Assembly: GCA_032622095.1 (NCBI GenBank)
Contig: CP136063.1
Location: 68,401,897 to 68,465,896 of the forward strand
From: Siphonodentalium dalli
Taxonomy: Eukaryota; Mollusca; Scaphopoda; Gadilida; Siphonodentaliidae
Direction of reading: 5' to 3'
DNA length: 64,000 nucleotides
Shown here: piece after piece, positions 45,436 through 58,612 of the stretch
Layout: every line of letters starts with the position of its first letter
Position numbering within the stretch: the first letter of the stretch is position 1
The notes under the pieces: model-generated
Databases searched by the model: none
Seen by the model: the letters and a program-made list of their open reading frames with translations, nothing else
Told to the model about the DNA's origin: nothing
Program-made: the position numbers and the translations under genes

Positions 45436-45549
45436 GTTAAATAGTCAACAACAGAAATGGCTCCACAAGGTTATTATATAACCCTTTATTTGCAGAATGG
45501 AATATCCCACCAGTTATAAAAGTATACATTTGAATGGTCTCTTATTAAT

Positions 45550-47020
45550 GTTGAGGGGGGGGGTCAGGAAAAATGAGCAGACGACAGACATATGACTTGA
45601 TAATACAAGTTCGGAGGAGTCTAATTCATTGGTGGGAAATGTTATGATAATAAATTCAACAAATGGCCTGTACAATAATGGCAGCTACTCGTCAATGGGT
45701 ATTTAGTGGGAACCCACATGGATGCGATGGGGGAATGCATATGGGTATGTATTGGATGTGGGAACGCATGTGGGTATTTATGGGATGTGGGAACGCATGT
45801 GGGTATTTGTGGGATGTGGGAACGCATGTGGGTATGTATTGGATGTTGGAACGCACGTGGGTATTTATTGGATGTTGGAACGCATGTGGGTATGTATTGG
45901 ATGTGGGTATTTATGGAATGTGGGAACGCATGTGGGTATTTATGGGATGTGGGAACGCATGTAGGTATTTATGGGATGTGGGAACGCATGTGGGTATTTG
46001 TGGGATGTGGGAACGCATTGTGTATTTATGGGATGTGGGAACGCATGTGGGTATTTATTGGATGTGGGAACGCATGTGGGTATTTATGGGATGTGGGAAC
46101 GCATATGGGTATGTATTGGATGTGGGAACGCATGTGGGTATTTAAGGGATGTGGGAACGCATGTGGGTATTTATGGGATGTGGGAACGCATGGGGTATTT
46201 ATGGGATGTGGGTTATTTATGAGATGTGGGAACGCAATTGGGTATTTTCCACCTGTTGGGTTGTTACTCGGCCGTTAATTGCTTTTGGTGGTATCAGTGG
46301 AAATAGAATATAGCAAATGAGAAACAACAAAAGAACACAGACATAGCATACTATAATGATAATGATAACACCTAAAATAAAACAACAAGCGTCGAAAAGC
46401 ATTGTATAGGACATTTCTGTACGGGTAGTTATTTTGACAAAACTAACTCAGACTGTTTCACCACTGTCACACTCAGTTGGGAATATGGAGACATGCTTTT
46501 GCGTTACTTCAACCTGGGATATGTGTATTTCTTAGAAGCATATGTTGTTGGTGGTGCCTCTGTTGTTGGGGCCTCTGTTGTTGGCACCAGGGATGTGACA
46601 GACGGGGTTGGGGTTGGCATCTAACCCCCCAGCTTTGTTCAAAATTAGTTATAAATATTATAACAAATATAGGTTGAAAGATTGTGAGTTTGATTTCCCA
46701 ACCAGTATATAGTGTGAAATGTGTTTAGACCAGAATGTAGCGTTAAATGTGTTTAGATCAGTATATAGTGTGAGATGTGGTTAGACCAGTATGCGGTGTG
46801 AAATGTGTTCAGACCACAAGTCAGATATTTTACTACCTTTTGTTAGTCTTTTGGACTATAAATGGTCATAATTGAATTTCCAACCTTAGAGTGTGGTGTT
46901 AGGTTGGAATTTGGAATTTTCCAATGTTACACCACTACCTGTACTAGCTGGAAAGTTTCACCCCAAAATTGCAAGACATATTCAACAAAGAATATCTCTG
47001 GACCTATATGGTAAAAGAAT
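45550..47020 (+). repeat. Higher-order array unit A
   Basis: 1,471 bp. Order: GTTGA plus a run of 9 G, TCAGGAAAAATGAGCAGACG, an entry segment, a minisatellite (45710-46245) of 28-bp units GGGATGTGGGAACGCATG + TGGGTATTTA, then a conserved spacer (ATTTTCCACCTGTTGGG... to ...GGTAAAAGAAT). The left junction of the array is at 45549/45550. Confidence 0.88.
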
Positions 47021-48524
47021 GTTGAGGGGGGGGGGGGGGGGGGGTCAGGAAAAATGAGCAGACGACAGACATATGACTTGATAATACAAGTTCGGAGGAG
47101 TCTAATTCATTGGTGGGAAATGTTATGATAATAAATTCAACAAATGGCCTGTACAATAATGGCAGCTTTCGTCAATGGGTATTTAGTGGGAACCCACATG
47201 GATGTGGGAACGCATGTGGGTATTGATGCGATGGGGGAATGCATATGGGTATGTATTGGATGTGGGAACGCATGTGGGTATTTATGGGATGTGGGAACGC
47301 ATGTGGGTATTTGTGGGATGTGGGAACGCATGTGGGTATGTATTGGATGTTGGAACGCACGTGGGTATTTATTGGATGTTGGAACGCATGTGGGTATGTA
47401 TTGGATGTGGGTATTTATGGGATGTGGGAACGCATGTGGGTATTTATGGGATGTGGGAACGCATGTAGGTATTTATGGGATGTGGGAACGCATGTGGGTA
47501 TTTGTGGGATGTGGGAACGCATTGTGTATTTATGGGATGTGGGAACGCATGTGGGTATTTATTGGATGTGGGAACGCATGTGGGTATTTATGGGATGTGG
47601 GAACGCATATGGGTATGTATTGGATGTGGGAACGCATGTGGGTATTTAAGGGATGTGGGAACGCATGTGGGTATTTATGGGATGTGGGAACGCATGGGGT
47701 ATTTATGGGATGTGGGTTATTTATGAGATGTGGGAACGCAATTGGGTATTTTCCACCTGTTAGGTTGTTACTCGGCCGTTAATTGCTTTTGGTGGTATCA
47801 GTGGAAATAGAATATAGCAAATGAGAAACAACAAAAGAACACAGACATAGCATACTATAATGATAATGATAACACCTAAAATAAAACAACAAGCGTCGAA
47901 AAGCATTGTATAGGACATTTCTGTACGGGTAGTTATGTTGACAAAACTAACTCAGACTGTTTCACCACTGTCACACTCAGTTGGGAATATGGAGACATGC
48001 TTTTGCGTTACTTCAACCTGGGATATGTGTATTTCTTAGAAGCATATGTTGTTGGTGGTGCCTCTGTTGTTGGGGCCTCTGTTGTTGGCACCAGGGATGT
48101 GACAGACGGGGTTGGGGTTGGCATCTAACCCCCCAGCTTTGTTCAAAATTAGTTATAAATATTATAACAAATATAGGTTGAAAGATTGTGAGTTTGATTT
48201 CCCAACCAGTATATAGTGTGAAATGTGTTTAGACCAGAATGTAGCGTTAAATGTGTTTAGATCAGTATATAGTGTGAGATGTGGTTAGACCAGTATGCGG
48301 TGTGAAATGTGTTCAGACCACAAGTCAGATATTTTACTACCTTTTGTTAGTCTTTTGGACTATAAATGGTCATAATTGAATTTCCAACCTTAGAGTGTGG
48401 TGTTAGGTTGGAATTTGGAATTTTCCAATGTTACACCACTACCTGTACTAGCTGGAAAGTTTCACCCCAAAATTGCAAGACATATTCAACAAAGAATATC
48501 TCTGGACCTATATGGTAAAAGAAT
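47021..48524 (+). repeat. Higher-order array unit B
   Basis: 1,504 bp, almost identical to unit C, with a 19-base G-run at 47026-47044. Unlike A, its entry segment reads GCAGCTTTCG and it has one additional GATGTGGGAACGCATGTGGGTATTGATGC segment at the minisatellite start. Confidence 0.88.
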
Positions 48525-50027
48525 GTTGATGGGGGGGGGGGGGGGGGTCAGGAAAAATGAGCAGACGACAGACATATGACTTGATAATACAAGTTCGGAG
48601 GAGTCTAATTCATTGGTGGGAAATGTTATGATAATAAATTCAACAAATGGCCTGTACAATAATGGCAGCTTTCGTCAATGGGTATTTAGTGGGAACCCAC
48701 ATGGATGTGGGAACGCATGTGGGTATTGATGCGATGGGGGAATGCATATGGGTATGTATTGGATGTGGGAACGCATGTGGGTATTTATGGGATGTGGGAA
48801 CGCATGTGGGTATTTGTGGGATGTGGGAACGCATGTGGGTATGTATTGGATGTTGGAACGCACGTGGGTATTTATTGGATGTTGGAACGCATGTGGGTAT
48901 GTATTGGATGTGGGTATTTATGGGATGTGGGAACGCATGTGGGTATTTATGGGATGTGGGAACGCATGTAGGTATTTATGGGATGTGGGAACGCATGTGG
49001 GTATTTGTGGGATGTGGGAACGCATTGTGTATTTATGGGATGTGGGAACGCATGTGGGTATTTATTGGATGTGGGAACGCATGTGGGTATTTATGGGATG
49101 TGGGAACGCATATGGGTATGTATTGGATGTGGGAACGCATGTGGGTATTTAAGGGATGTGGGAACGCATGTGGGTATTTATGGGATGTGGGAACGCATGG
49201 GGTATTTATGGGATGTGGGTTATTTATGAGATGTGGGAACGCAATTGGGTATTTTCCACCTGTTAGGTTGTTACTCGGCCGTTAATTGCTTTTGGTGGTA
49301 TCAGTGGAAATAGAATATAGCAAATGAGAAACAACAAAAGAACACAGACATAGCATACTATAATGATAATGATAACACCTAAAATAAAACAACAAGCGTC
49401 GAAAAGCATTGTATAGGACATTTCTGTACGGGTAGTTATGTTGACAAAACTAACTCAGACTGTTTCACCACTGTCACACTCAGTTGGGAATATGGAGACA
49501 TGCTTTTGCGTTACTTCAACCTGGGATATGTGTATTTCTTAGAAGCATATGTTGTTGGTGGTGCCTCTGTTGTTGGGGCCTCTGTTGTTGGCACCAGGGA
49601 TGTGACAGACGGGGTTGGGGTTGGCATCTAACCCCCCAGCTTTGTTCAAAATTAGTTATAAATATTATAACAAATATAGGTTGAAAGATTGTGAGTTTTA
49701 TTTCCCAACCAGTATATAGTGTGAAATGTGTTTAGACCAGAATGTAGCGTTAAATGTGTTTAGATCAGTATATAGTGTGAGATGTGGTTAGACCAGTATG
49801 CGGTGTGAAATGTGTTCAGACCACAAGTCAGATATTTTACTACCTTTTGTTAGTCTTTTGGACTATAAATGGTCATAATTGAATTTCCAACCTTAGAGTG
49901 TGGTGTTAGGTTGGAATTTGGAATTTTCCAATGTTGCACCACTACCTGTACTAGCTGGAAAGTTTCACCCCAAAATTGCAAGACATATTCAACAAAGAAT
50001 ATATCTGGACCTATATGGTAAAAGAAT
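48525..50027 (+). repeat. Higher-order array unit C
   Basis: 1,503 bp. The G-run is preceded by GTTGAT and is 17 bases long (48531-48547). Otherwise nearly identical to B. Confidence 0.88.
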
Positions 50028-52853
50028 GTTGAGGGGGGGGGGGGGTCAGGAAAAATGAGCAGACGACAGACATATGACTTGATAATACAAGTTCGGAGGA
50101 GTCTAATTCATTGGTGGGAAATGTTATGATAATAAATTCAACAAATGGCCTGTACAATAATGGCAGCTACTCGTCAATGGGTATTTAGTAATGAGAGGGA
50201 TAAATTCACACAGTACTATTTTGGCTCTGTTTTGTTTTTTGCACACTGACTAAACATGTATTTATATGTTGTATTTGATGACATGTTCAGTTCTTAATCG
50301 TCCCTTAAGATACAAGTGTATATTAAAGACCATCACAACTAAAATTGCACATAATTATGTTGTGAAGATAGCTGCTTATTTCATTTTAATATTTAAATAG
50401 TTATGGACATCATTGAATTAAACTCAAAGAAGTAAAGCCACAAACACTGACTTTAGAAATAATCAACACTTGGCTTGGCTGCGTTTATTTTAAATAGTTA
50501 TGTTGACATTACTAATTCAGACTGTTTGAACAGTTTCACACCACGGTTGGGAATATGGAGTCATGCTTTAGTGTTACTTCAATCTGGGATATGTGTTCAT
50601 TCAATTCTCTCTGGATATGTGTTATTGCAGGTGAGCATCCTAGCCACTATGTATGTTAGCATTTAATACCAAATGTGTCTGTGTTGAGCATTTTCACTAT
50701 ACTGGCAGTATAATTACACTGAAATTTAACAAGTTTGTATTACGCGCCTAGGTTTAGTCAAATCTGAGTTTAGTGTGCCTGTAATTTACAGAATAAGGTC
50801 CCCAGGTGGTGAATTTAGCACAGTGGGCTAGCGTCACTAAATTCTCCCTCTGGGAACCTCATTCTGATTAGGCCTCATACTCTCTGGAAAGTTTATTAAT
50901 TATCAAATTTCTATAAAAACTTCTTCACATAGATTATATTTCTTTTTTAGTTTAGTTTCTCTAGTTTAATTCCCAAATTGGCAGGCAACACATTGCATAA
51001 TCGAGGTTCCCAATGGGTGTACATCACAATATTCACCATTTGGGAACTTCAATCTGAGTCTATGTCTCCTATAGCAGATGAATCCATGCAGAATTAGGTC
51101 CAAACAGGGTGAATTTGGTGATGCTAGCCCGCTATGCAGGATATCGTCACTAAATGCAACTGACAGGCACACTAAACTAAGGCTTGAACTTTTTCCAGAT
51201 GTAGCCTATGTGGGTTATTTATGGGATATGGGAACGCATGTGGGTTATTTGCGGGATGTGGGAACGCTTGTGGGTTATTTGCGGGATGTTGGAACGCATG
51301 TGGGTTATTTATGGGATATGGGAACGCATGTGGGTTATTTGCGGGATGTGGGAACGCATGTGGGTATTTATGGGATGTTGGAACGCATGTGGGTATTTAT
51401 GGGATGTGGGAACGCATGTGGGTATTTATGGGATGTTGGAACGCATGTGGGTATTTATGCGATGGGGGAACGCATATGGGTATGTATTGGATGTGGGAAC
51501 GCATGTGGGTATTGATGCGATGGGGGAATGCATATGGGTATGTATTGGATGTGGGAACGCATGTGGGTATTTATGGGATGTGGGAACGCATGTGGTATTT
51601 GTGGGATGTGGGAACGCATGTGGGTATGTATTGGATGTTGGAACGCATGTGGGTATTTATTGGATGTTGGAACGCATGTGGGTATGTATTGGATGTGGGT
51701 ATTTATGGGATGTGGGAACGCATGTGGGTATTTATGGGATGTGGGAACGCATGTAGGTATTTATGGGATGTGGGAACGCATGTGGGTATTTGTGGGATGT
51801 GGGAACGCATTGTGTATTTATGGGATGTGGGAACGCATGTGGGTATTTATTGGATGTGGGAACGCATGTGGGTATTTATGGGATGTGGGAACGCATATGG
51901 GTATGTATTGGATGTGGGATCGCATGTGGGTATTTAAGGGATGTGGGAACGCATGTGGGTATTTATGGGATGTGGGAACGCATGGGGTATTTATGGGATG
52001 TGGGAACGCATATGGGTGTTTATGGGATGTGGGAACGCATGTGGGTTATTTATGAGATGTGGGAACGCAATTGGGTATTTTCCACCTGTTGGGTTGTTAC
52101 TCGGCCGTTAATTGCTTTTGGTGGTATCAGTGGAAATAGAATATAGCAAATGAGAAACAACAAAAGAACACAGACATAGCATACTATAATGATAATGATA
52201 ACACCTAAAATAAAACAACAAGCGTCGAAAAGCATTGTATAGGACATTTCTGTACGGGTAGTTATTTTGACAAAACTAACTCAGACTGTTTCACCACTGT
52301 CACACTCAGTTGGGAATATGGAGACATGCTTTTGCGTTACTTCAACCTGGGATATGTGTATTTCTTAGAAGCATATGTTGTTGGTGGTGCCTCTGTTGTT
52401 GGGGCCTCTGTTGTTGGCACCAGGGATGTGACAGACGGGGTTGGGGTTGGCATCTAACCCCCCAGCTTTGTTCAAAATTAGTTATAAATATTATAACAAA
52501 TATAGGTTGAAAGATTGTGAGTTTGATTTCCCAACCAGTATATAGTGTGAAATGTGTTTAGACCAGAATGTAGCGTTAAATGTGTTTAGATCAGTATATA
52601 GTGTGAGATGTGGTTAGACCAGTATGCGGTGTGAAATGTGTTCAGACCACAAGTCAGATATTTTACTACCTTTTGTTAGTCTTTTGGACTATAAATGGTC
52701 ATAATTGAATTTCCAACCTTAGAGTGTGGTGTTAGGTTGGAATTTGGAATTTTCCAATGTTGCACCACTACCTGTACTAGCTGGAAAGTTTCACCCCAAA
52801 ATTGCAAGACATATTCAACAAAGAATATCTCTGGACCTATATGGTAAAAGAAT
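50028..52853 (+). repeat. Higher-order array unit D (long type)
   Basis: 2,826 bp. A segment of about 1 kb (50190-51200) replaces the usual entry into the minisatellite. It includes two GTGAATTTNGTGATGCTA foldbacks and a diverged second copy of part of the spacer. The minisatellite (51200-52080) starts with 29-30-base variants ending TGGGTTATTTGC before switching to 28-base units. Confidence 0.87.
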
Positions 52854-54322
52854 GTTGAGGGGGGGGGGGTCAGGAAAAATGAGCAGACGACAGACATATG
52901 ACTTGATAATACAAGTTCGGAGGAGTCTAATTCATTGGTGGGAAATGTTATGATAATAAATTCAACAAATGGCCTGTACAATAATGGCAGCTACTCGTCA
53001 ATGGGTATTTAGTGGGAACCCACATGGATGTGGGAACGCATGTGGGTATTGATGCGATGGGGGAATGCATATGGGTATGTATTGGATGTGGGAACGCATG
53101 TGGGTATTTATGGGATGTGGGAACGCATGTGGGTATTTGTGGGATGTGGGAACGCATGTGGGTATGTATTGGATGTTGGAACGCACGTGGGTATTTATTG
53201 GATGTTGGAACGCATGTGGGTATGTATTGGATGTGGGTATTTATGGGATGTGGGAACGCATGTGGGTATTTATGGGATGTGGGAACGCATGTAGGTATTT
53301 ATGGGATGTGGGAACGCATGTGGGTATTTGTGGGATGTGGGAACGCATTGTGTATTTATGGGATGTGGGAACGCATGTGGGTATTTATTGGATGTGGGAA
53401 CGCATGTGGGTATTTATGGGATGTGGGAACGCATATGGGTATGTATTGGATGTGGGAACGCATGTGGGTATTTAAGGGATGTGGGAACGCATGTGGGTAT
53501 TTATGGGATGTGGGTTATTTATGAGATGTGGGAACGCAATTGGGTATTTTCCACCTGTTGGGTTGTTACTCGGCCGTTAATTGCTTTTGGTGGTATCAGT
53601 GGAAATAGAATATAGCAAATGAGAAACAACAAAAGAACACAGACATAGCATACTATAATGATAATGATAACACCTAAAATAAAACAACAAGCGTCGAAAA
53701 GCATTGTATAGGACATTTCTGTACGGGTAGTTATGTTGACAAAACTAACTCAGACTGTTTCACCACTGTCACACTCAGTTGGGAATATGGAGACATGCTT
53801 TTGCGTTACTTCAACCTGGGATATGTGTATTTCTTAGAAGCATATGTTGTTGGTGGTGCCTCTGTTGTTGGGGCCTCTGTTGTTGGCACCAGGGATGTGA
53901 CAGACGGGGTTGGGGTTGGCATCTAACCCCGCAGCTTTGTTCAAAATTAGTTATAAATATTATAACAAATATAGGTTGAAAGATTGTGAGTTTTATTTCC
54001 CAACCAGTATATAGTGTGAAATGTGTTTAGACCAGAATGTAGCGTTATATGTGTTTAGATCAGTATATAGTGTGAGATGTGGTTAGACCAGTATGCGGTG
54101 TGAAATGTGTTCAGACCACAAGTCAGATATTTTACTACCTTTTGTTAGTCTTTTGGACTATAAATGGTCATAATTGAATTTCCAACCTTAGAGTGTGGTG
54201 TTAGGTTGGAATTTGGAATTTTCCAATGTTGCACCACTACCTGTACTAGCTGGAAAGTTTCACCCCAAAATTGCAAGACATATTCAACAAAGAATATCTC
54301 TGGACCTATATGGTAAAAGAAT
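52854..54322 (+). repeat. Higher-order array unit E
   Basis: 1,469 bp, short type, with an 11-base G-run. Its minisatellite ends slightly earlier than in B and C, lacking the GAACGCATGGGGTATTTATGG step. Confidence 0.87.
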
Positions 54323-57176
54323 GTTGAGGGGGGGGGGGGTCAGGAAAAATGAGCAGACGACAGACATATGACTTGATAATACAAGTTCGGAGGAGTCTAA
54401 TTCATTGGTGGGAAATGTTATGATAATAAATTCAACAAATGGCCTGTACAATAATGGCAGCTACTCGTCAATGGGTATTTAGTAATGAGAGGGATAAATT
54501 CACACAGTACTATTTTGGCTCTGTTTTGTTTTTTGCACACTGACTAAACATGTATTTATATGTTGTATTTGATGACATGTTCAGTTCTTAATCGTCCCTT
54601 AAGATACAAGTGTATATTAAAGACCATCACAACTAAAATTGCACATAATTATGTTGTGAAGATAGCTGCTTATTTCATTTTAATATTTAAATAGTTATGG
54701 ACATCATTGAATTAAACTCAAAGAAGTAAAGCCACAAACACTGACTTTAGAAATAATCAACACTTGGCTTGGCTGCGTTTATTTTAAATAGTTATGTTGA
54801 CATTACTAATTCAGACTGTTTGAACAGTTTCACACCACGGTTGGGAATATGGAGTCATGCTTTAGTGTTACTTCAATCTGGGATATGTGTTCATTCAATT
54901 CTCTCTGGATATGTGTTATTGCAGGTGAGCATCCTAGCCACTATGTATGTTAGCATTTAATACCAAATGTGTCTGTGTTGAGCATTTTCACTATACTGGC
55001 AGTATAATTACACTGAAATTTAACAAGTTTGTATTACGCGCCTAGGTTTAGTCAAATCTGAGTTTAGTGTGCCTGTAATTTACAGAATAAGGTCCCCAGG
55101 TGGTGAATTTAGCACAGTGGGCTAGCGTCACTAAATTCTCCCTCTGGGAACCTCATTCTGATTAGGCCTCATACTCTCTGGAAAGTTTATTAATTATCAA
55201 ATTTCTATAAAAACTTCTTCACATAGATTATATTTCTTTTTTAGTTTAGTTTCTCTAGTTTAATTCCCAAATTGGCAGGCAACACATTGCATAATCGAGG
55301 TTCCCAATGGGTGTACATCACAATATTCACCATTTGGGAACTTCAATCTGAGTCTATGTCTCCTATAGCAGATGAATCCATGCAGAATTAGGTCCAAACA
55401 GGGTGAATTTGGTGATGCTAGCCCGCTATGCAGGATATCGTCACTAAATGCAACTGACAGGCACACTAAACTAAGGCTTGAACTTTTTCCAGATGTAGCC
55501 TATGTGGGTTATTTATGGGATATGGGAACGCATGTGGGTTATTTGCGGGATGTGGGAACGCTTGTGGGTTATTTGCGGGATGTTGGAACGCATGTGGGTT
55601 ATTTATGGGATATGGGAACGCATGTGGGTTATTTGCGGGATGTGGGAACGCATGTGGGTATTTATGGGATGTTGGAACGCATGTGGGTATTTATGGGATG
55701 TGGGAACGCATGTGGGTATTTATGGGATGTTGGAACGCATGTGGGTATTTATGCGATGGGGGAACGCATATGGGTATGTATTGGATGTGGGAACGCATGT
55801 GGGTATTGATGCGATGGGGGAATGCATATGGGTATGTATTGGATGTGGGAACGCATGTGGGTATTTATGGGATGTGGGAACGCATGTGGTATTTGTGGGA
55901 TGTGGGAACGCATGTGGGTATGTATTGGATCTTGGAACGCATGTGGGTATTTATTGGATGTTGGAACGCATGTGGGTATGTATTGGATGTGGGTATTTAT
56001 GGGATGTGGGAACGCATGTGGGTATTTATGGGATGTGGGAACGCATGTAGGTATTTATGGGATGTGGGAACGCATGTGGGTATTTGTGGGATGTGGGAAC
56101 GCATTGTGTATTTATGGGATGTGGGAACGCATGTGGGTATTTATTGGATGTGGGAACGCATGTGGGTATTTATGGGATGTGGGAACGCATATGGGTATGT
56201 ATTGGATGTGGGATCGCATGTGGGTATTTAAGGGATGTGGGAACGCATGTGGGTATTTATGGGATGTGGGAACGCATGGGGTATTTATGGGATGTGGGAA
56301 CGCATATGGGTGTTTATGGGATGTGGGAACGCATGTGGGTATTTATGGGATGTGGGAACGCATGTGGGTTATTTATGAGATGTGGGAACGCAATTGGGTA
56401 TTTTCCACCTGTTGGGTTGTTACTCGGCCGTTAATTGCTTTTGGTGGTATCAGTGGAAATAGAATATAGCAAATGAGAAACAACAAAAGAACACAGACAT
56501 AGCATACTATAATGATAATGATAACACCTAAAATAAAACAACAAGCGTCGAAAAGCATTGTATAGGACATTTCTGTACGGGTAGTTATGTTGACAAAACT
56601 AACTCAGACTGTTTCACCACTGTCACACTCAGTTGGGAATATGGAGACATGCTTTTGCGTTACTTCAACCTGGGATATGTGTATTTCTTAGAAGCATATG
56701 TTGTTGGTGGTGCCTCTGTTGTTGGGGCCTCTGTTGTTGGCACCAGGGATGTGACAGACGGGGTTGGGGTTGGCATCTAACCCCCCAGCTTTGTTCAAAA
56801 TTAGTTATAAATATTATAACAAATATAGGTTGAAAGATTGTGAGTTTGATTTCCCAACCAGTATATAGTGTGAAATGTGTTTAGACCAGAATGTAGCGTT
56901 AAATGTGTTTAGATCAGTATATAGTGTGAGATGTGGTTAGACCAGTATGCGGTGTGAAATGTGTTCAGACAACAAGTCAGATATTTTACTACGTTTTGTT
57001 AGTCTTTTGGACTATAAATGGTCATAATTGAATTTCCAACCTTAGAGTGTGGTGTTAGGTTGGAATTTGGAATTTTCCAATGTTGCACCACTACCTGTAC
57101 TAGCTGGAAAGTTTCACCCCAAAATTGCAAGACATATTCAACAAAGAATATCTCTGGACCTATATGGTAAAAGAAT
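54323..57176 (+). repeat. Higher-order array unit F (long type)
   Basis: 2,854 bp. It is a close copy of D at a distance of about 4,294 bp, with one extra 28-bp minisatellite step near 56340. The array ends at GGTAAAAGAAT, where other units would continue with GTTGAG; unique sequence TTCACATATC follows. Confidence 0.88.
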
Positions 57177-58225
57177 TTCACATATCATCTCCATTGTATA
57201 CTAGATAATATGAACAGTTATTACGATGAAACCAACTTCAATGGATCATAATACATGTTTGTCCCTTTAGGTACCAAGAGCTTCTTGAATAATTAATAAT
57301 TTCACATAACAATCCAACCACCAATTTGATTATTGACTTGGCTCTATGACAGGAAACTTCATTCTGTCAGACGTTTGAGTTATTATAGGGCTATTGAGTT
57401 ATTATAAAGCTATATCATCACTCTCTATTTATTATGTAATTTCAGGATTCAATAATTCACTCCATTCAAGAAATCAAGTCTAGAAAGAAATAGAAAAATC
57501 TGGAAAAAGAACACTAATGAATAATTCATGTGAAATAAACTAATATTGCATTCAATCGACTCGTATTATGTCCATCTTGTAAGGTGAAAGTTATTTTCAT
57601 AGGTTTTCTGGAGTTATTTATATCATGGAAAAGTCAACGTACAATATAATTGCCGCGTGTATTTCTGCAACGAACGCCGCCCGTGCCTTTAAATTAAGAA
57701 ATATTGAGAAAGCATTTGATATAGTATGACAAGAGGGCCTGTTTCTTGAATTAAAAACTATTGGGGTGACTTGTGCTACAATGGACGCATGTTTTGCATA
57801 AATCCAGTCAAAAATGGCAAGATATTTTCAATATTATCTCTCTAAGAGACAACAAAAACAATGGATTTTAATATATTTGAGAGGTTAAAACATTTATTTT
57901 GCCCCCCCCCCTTTCAGTACCAAGAACTGCTAGAATAATTAATAATTTCACACAAAACTCCAATAACCAAATCGTTAATTGTCTTGGTTCTATAAGAGGA
58001 GGCTTTATTTGTATCACAGCGTTGAGCTAATTGAGTTAATTGCATAATATAGCATCATACCACCATAATATTATAATAAAGAATAAAGCAGTCACAAATA
58101 TTCCAGCACAATGAACACTTATGTTGATATTCAGTGTGGTCCACTCAAGCAGGGAGCAATCAACAGGAATTATGTCACAGTGTTAAGAGTTATGGTGGTC
58201 AACTTTAACTTGATTATATGAACAC
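57177..58225. repeat. Intergenic sequence with a 100-bp direct repeat
   Basis: GGTACCAAGAGCTTCTTGAATAATTAATAATTTCACA (about 57270-57385) recurs diverged at about 57917-58030. A C-run lies at 57902-57911. No gene recognised. Confidence 0.5.
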
Positions 58226-58239
58226 ACACTGCCAAAAAT

Positions 58240-58512
58240 AATTTCTTAATAAGATAAAATATCTTGAAACAAGAAAAACTATTTCCTGAAACAGGAAAAT
58301 AAATCTTATTTTGAGAAATTTACCCCCAAAGTCTGCTACATCAAGAAAATTTAAGAAACTCCCACCAGACAAAAGATAGTTTTCTCAAAAAAGATAGATT
58401 TTAGTCTTGAAACAAGAAAAAATTTCCTTACTAAGAAAATGGCTTCAAAAATTAAATATATATTTCTTGTTTCAAGATTTTTTTTCTAAGTTAAAAAATA
58501 CTTAAAGAAAAT
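58240..58512. mobile_element. Degenerate foldback with TTTCTTGTTTCAAGA arms
   Basis: TTTCTTAATAAG...ATCTTGAAACAAGAAA (58241-58278) is reversed at 58462-58510 (TTTCTTGTTTCAAGAT...CTTAAAGAAA). The core repeats GAAACAAGAAA-like words in both orientations. It resembles widespread animal MITE ends. Confidence 0.6.
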
Positions 58513-58612
58513 ATTTCTAAACCAAGAATTAATTGTTATGTACAAATTACTGCTGTAATAGAATAACTGTAAAAGTCCAACGATAGCAAAATTGTGATCA
58601 AAATTTTATGGT

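Noticed and set aside
45710-56400. CRISPR-like regular repeats of 28 bp
   Set aside because: There are no unique spacers between repeats, the units are directly abutting and variable, and the DNA is clearly animal.
45663-56469. Many plus-strand ORFs of 80-238 codons with repeated WERMWVF/GCGNACGYLWD peptides
   Set aside because: They come from a 28-bp minisatellite without stops in any forward frame. All three frames are open, the ORFs overlap one another, and start and stop positions lie in repeat or spacer sequence.
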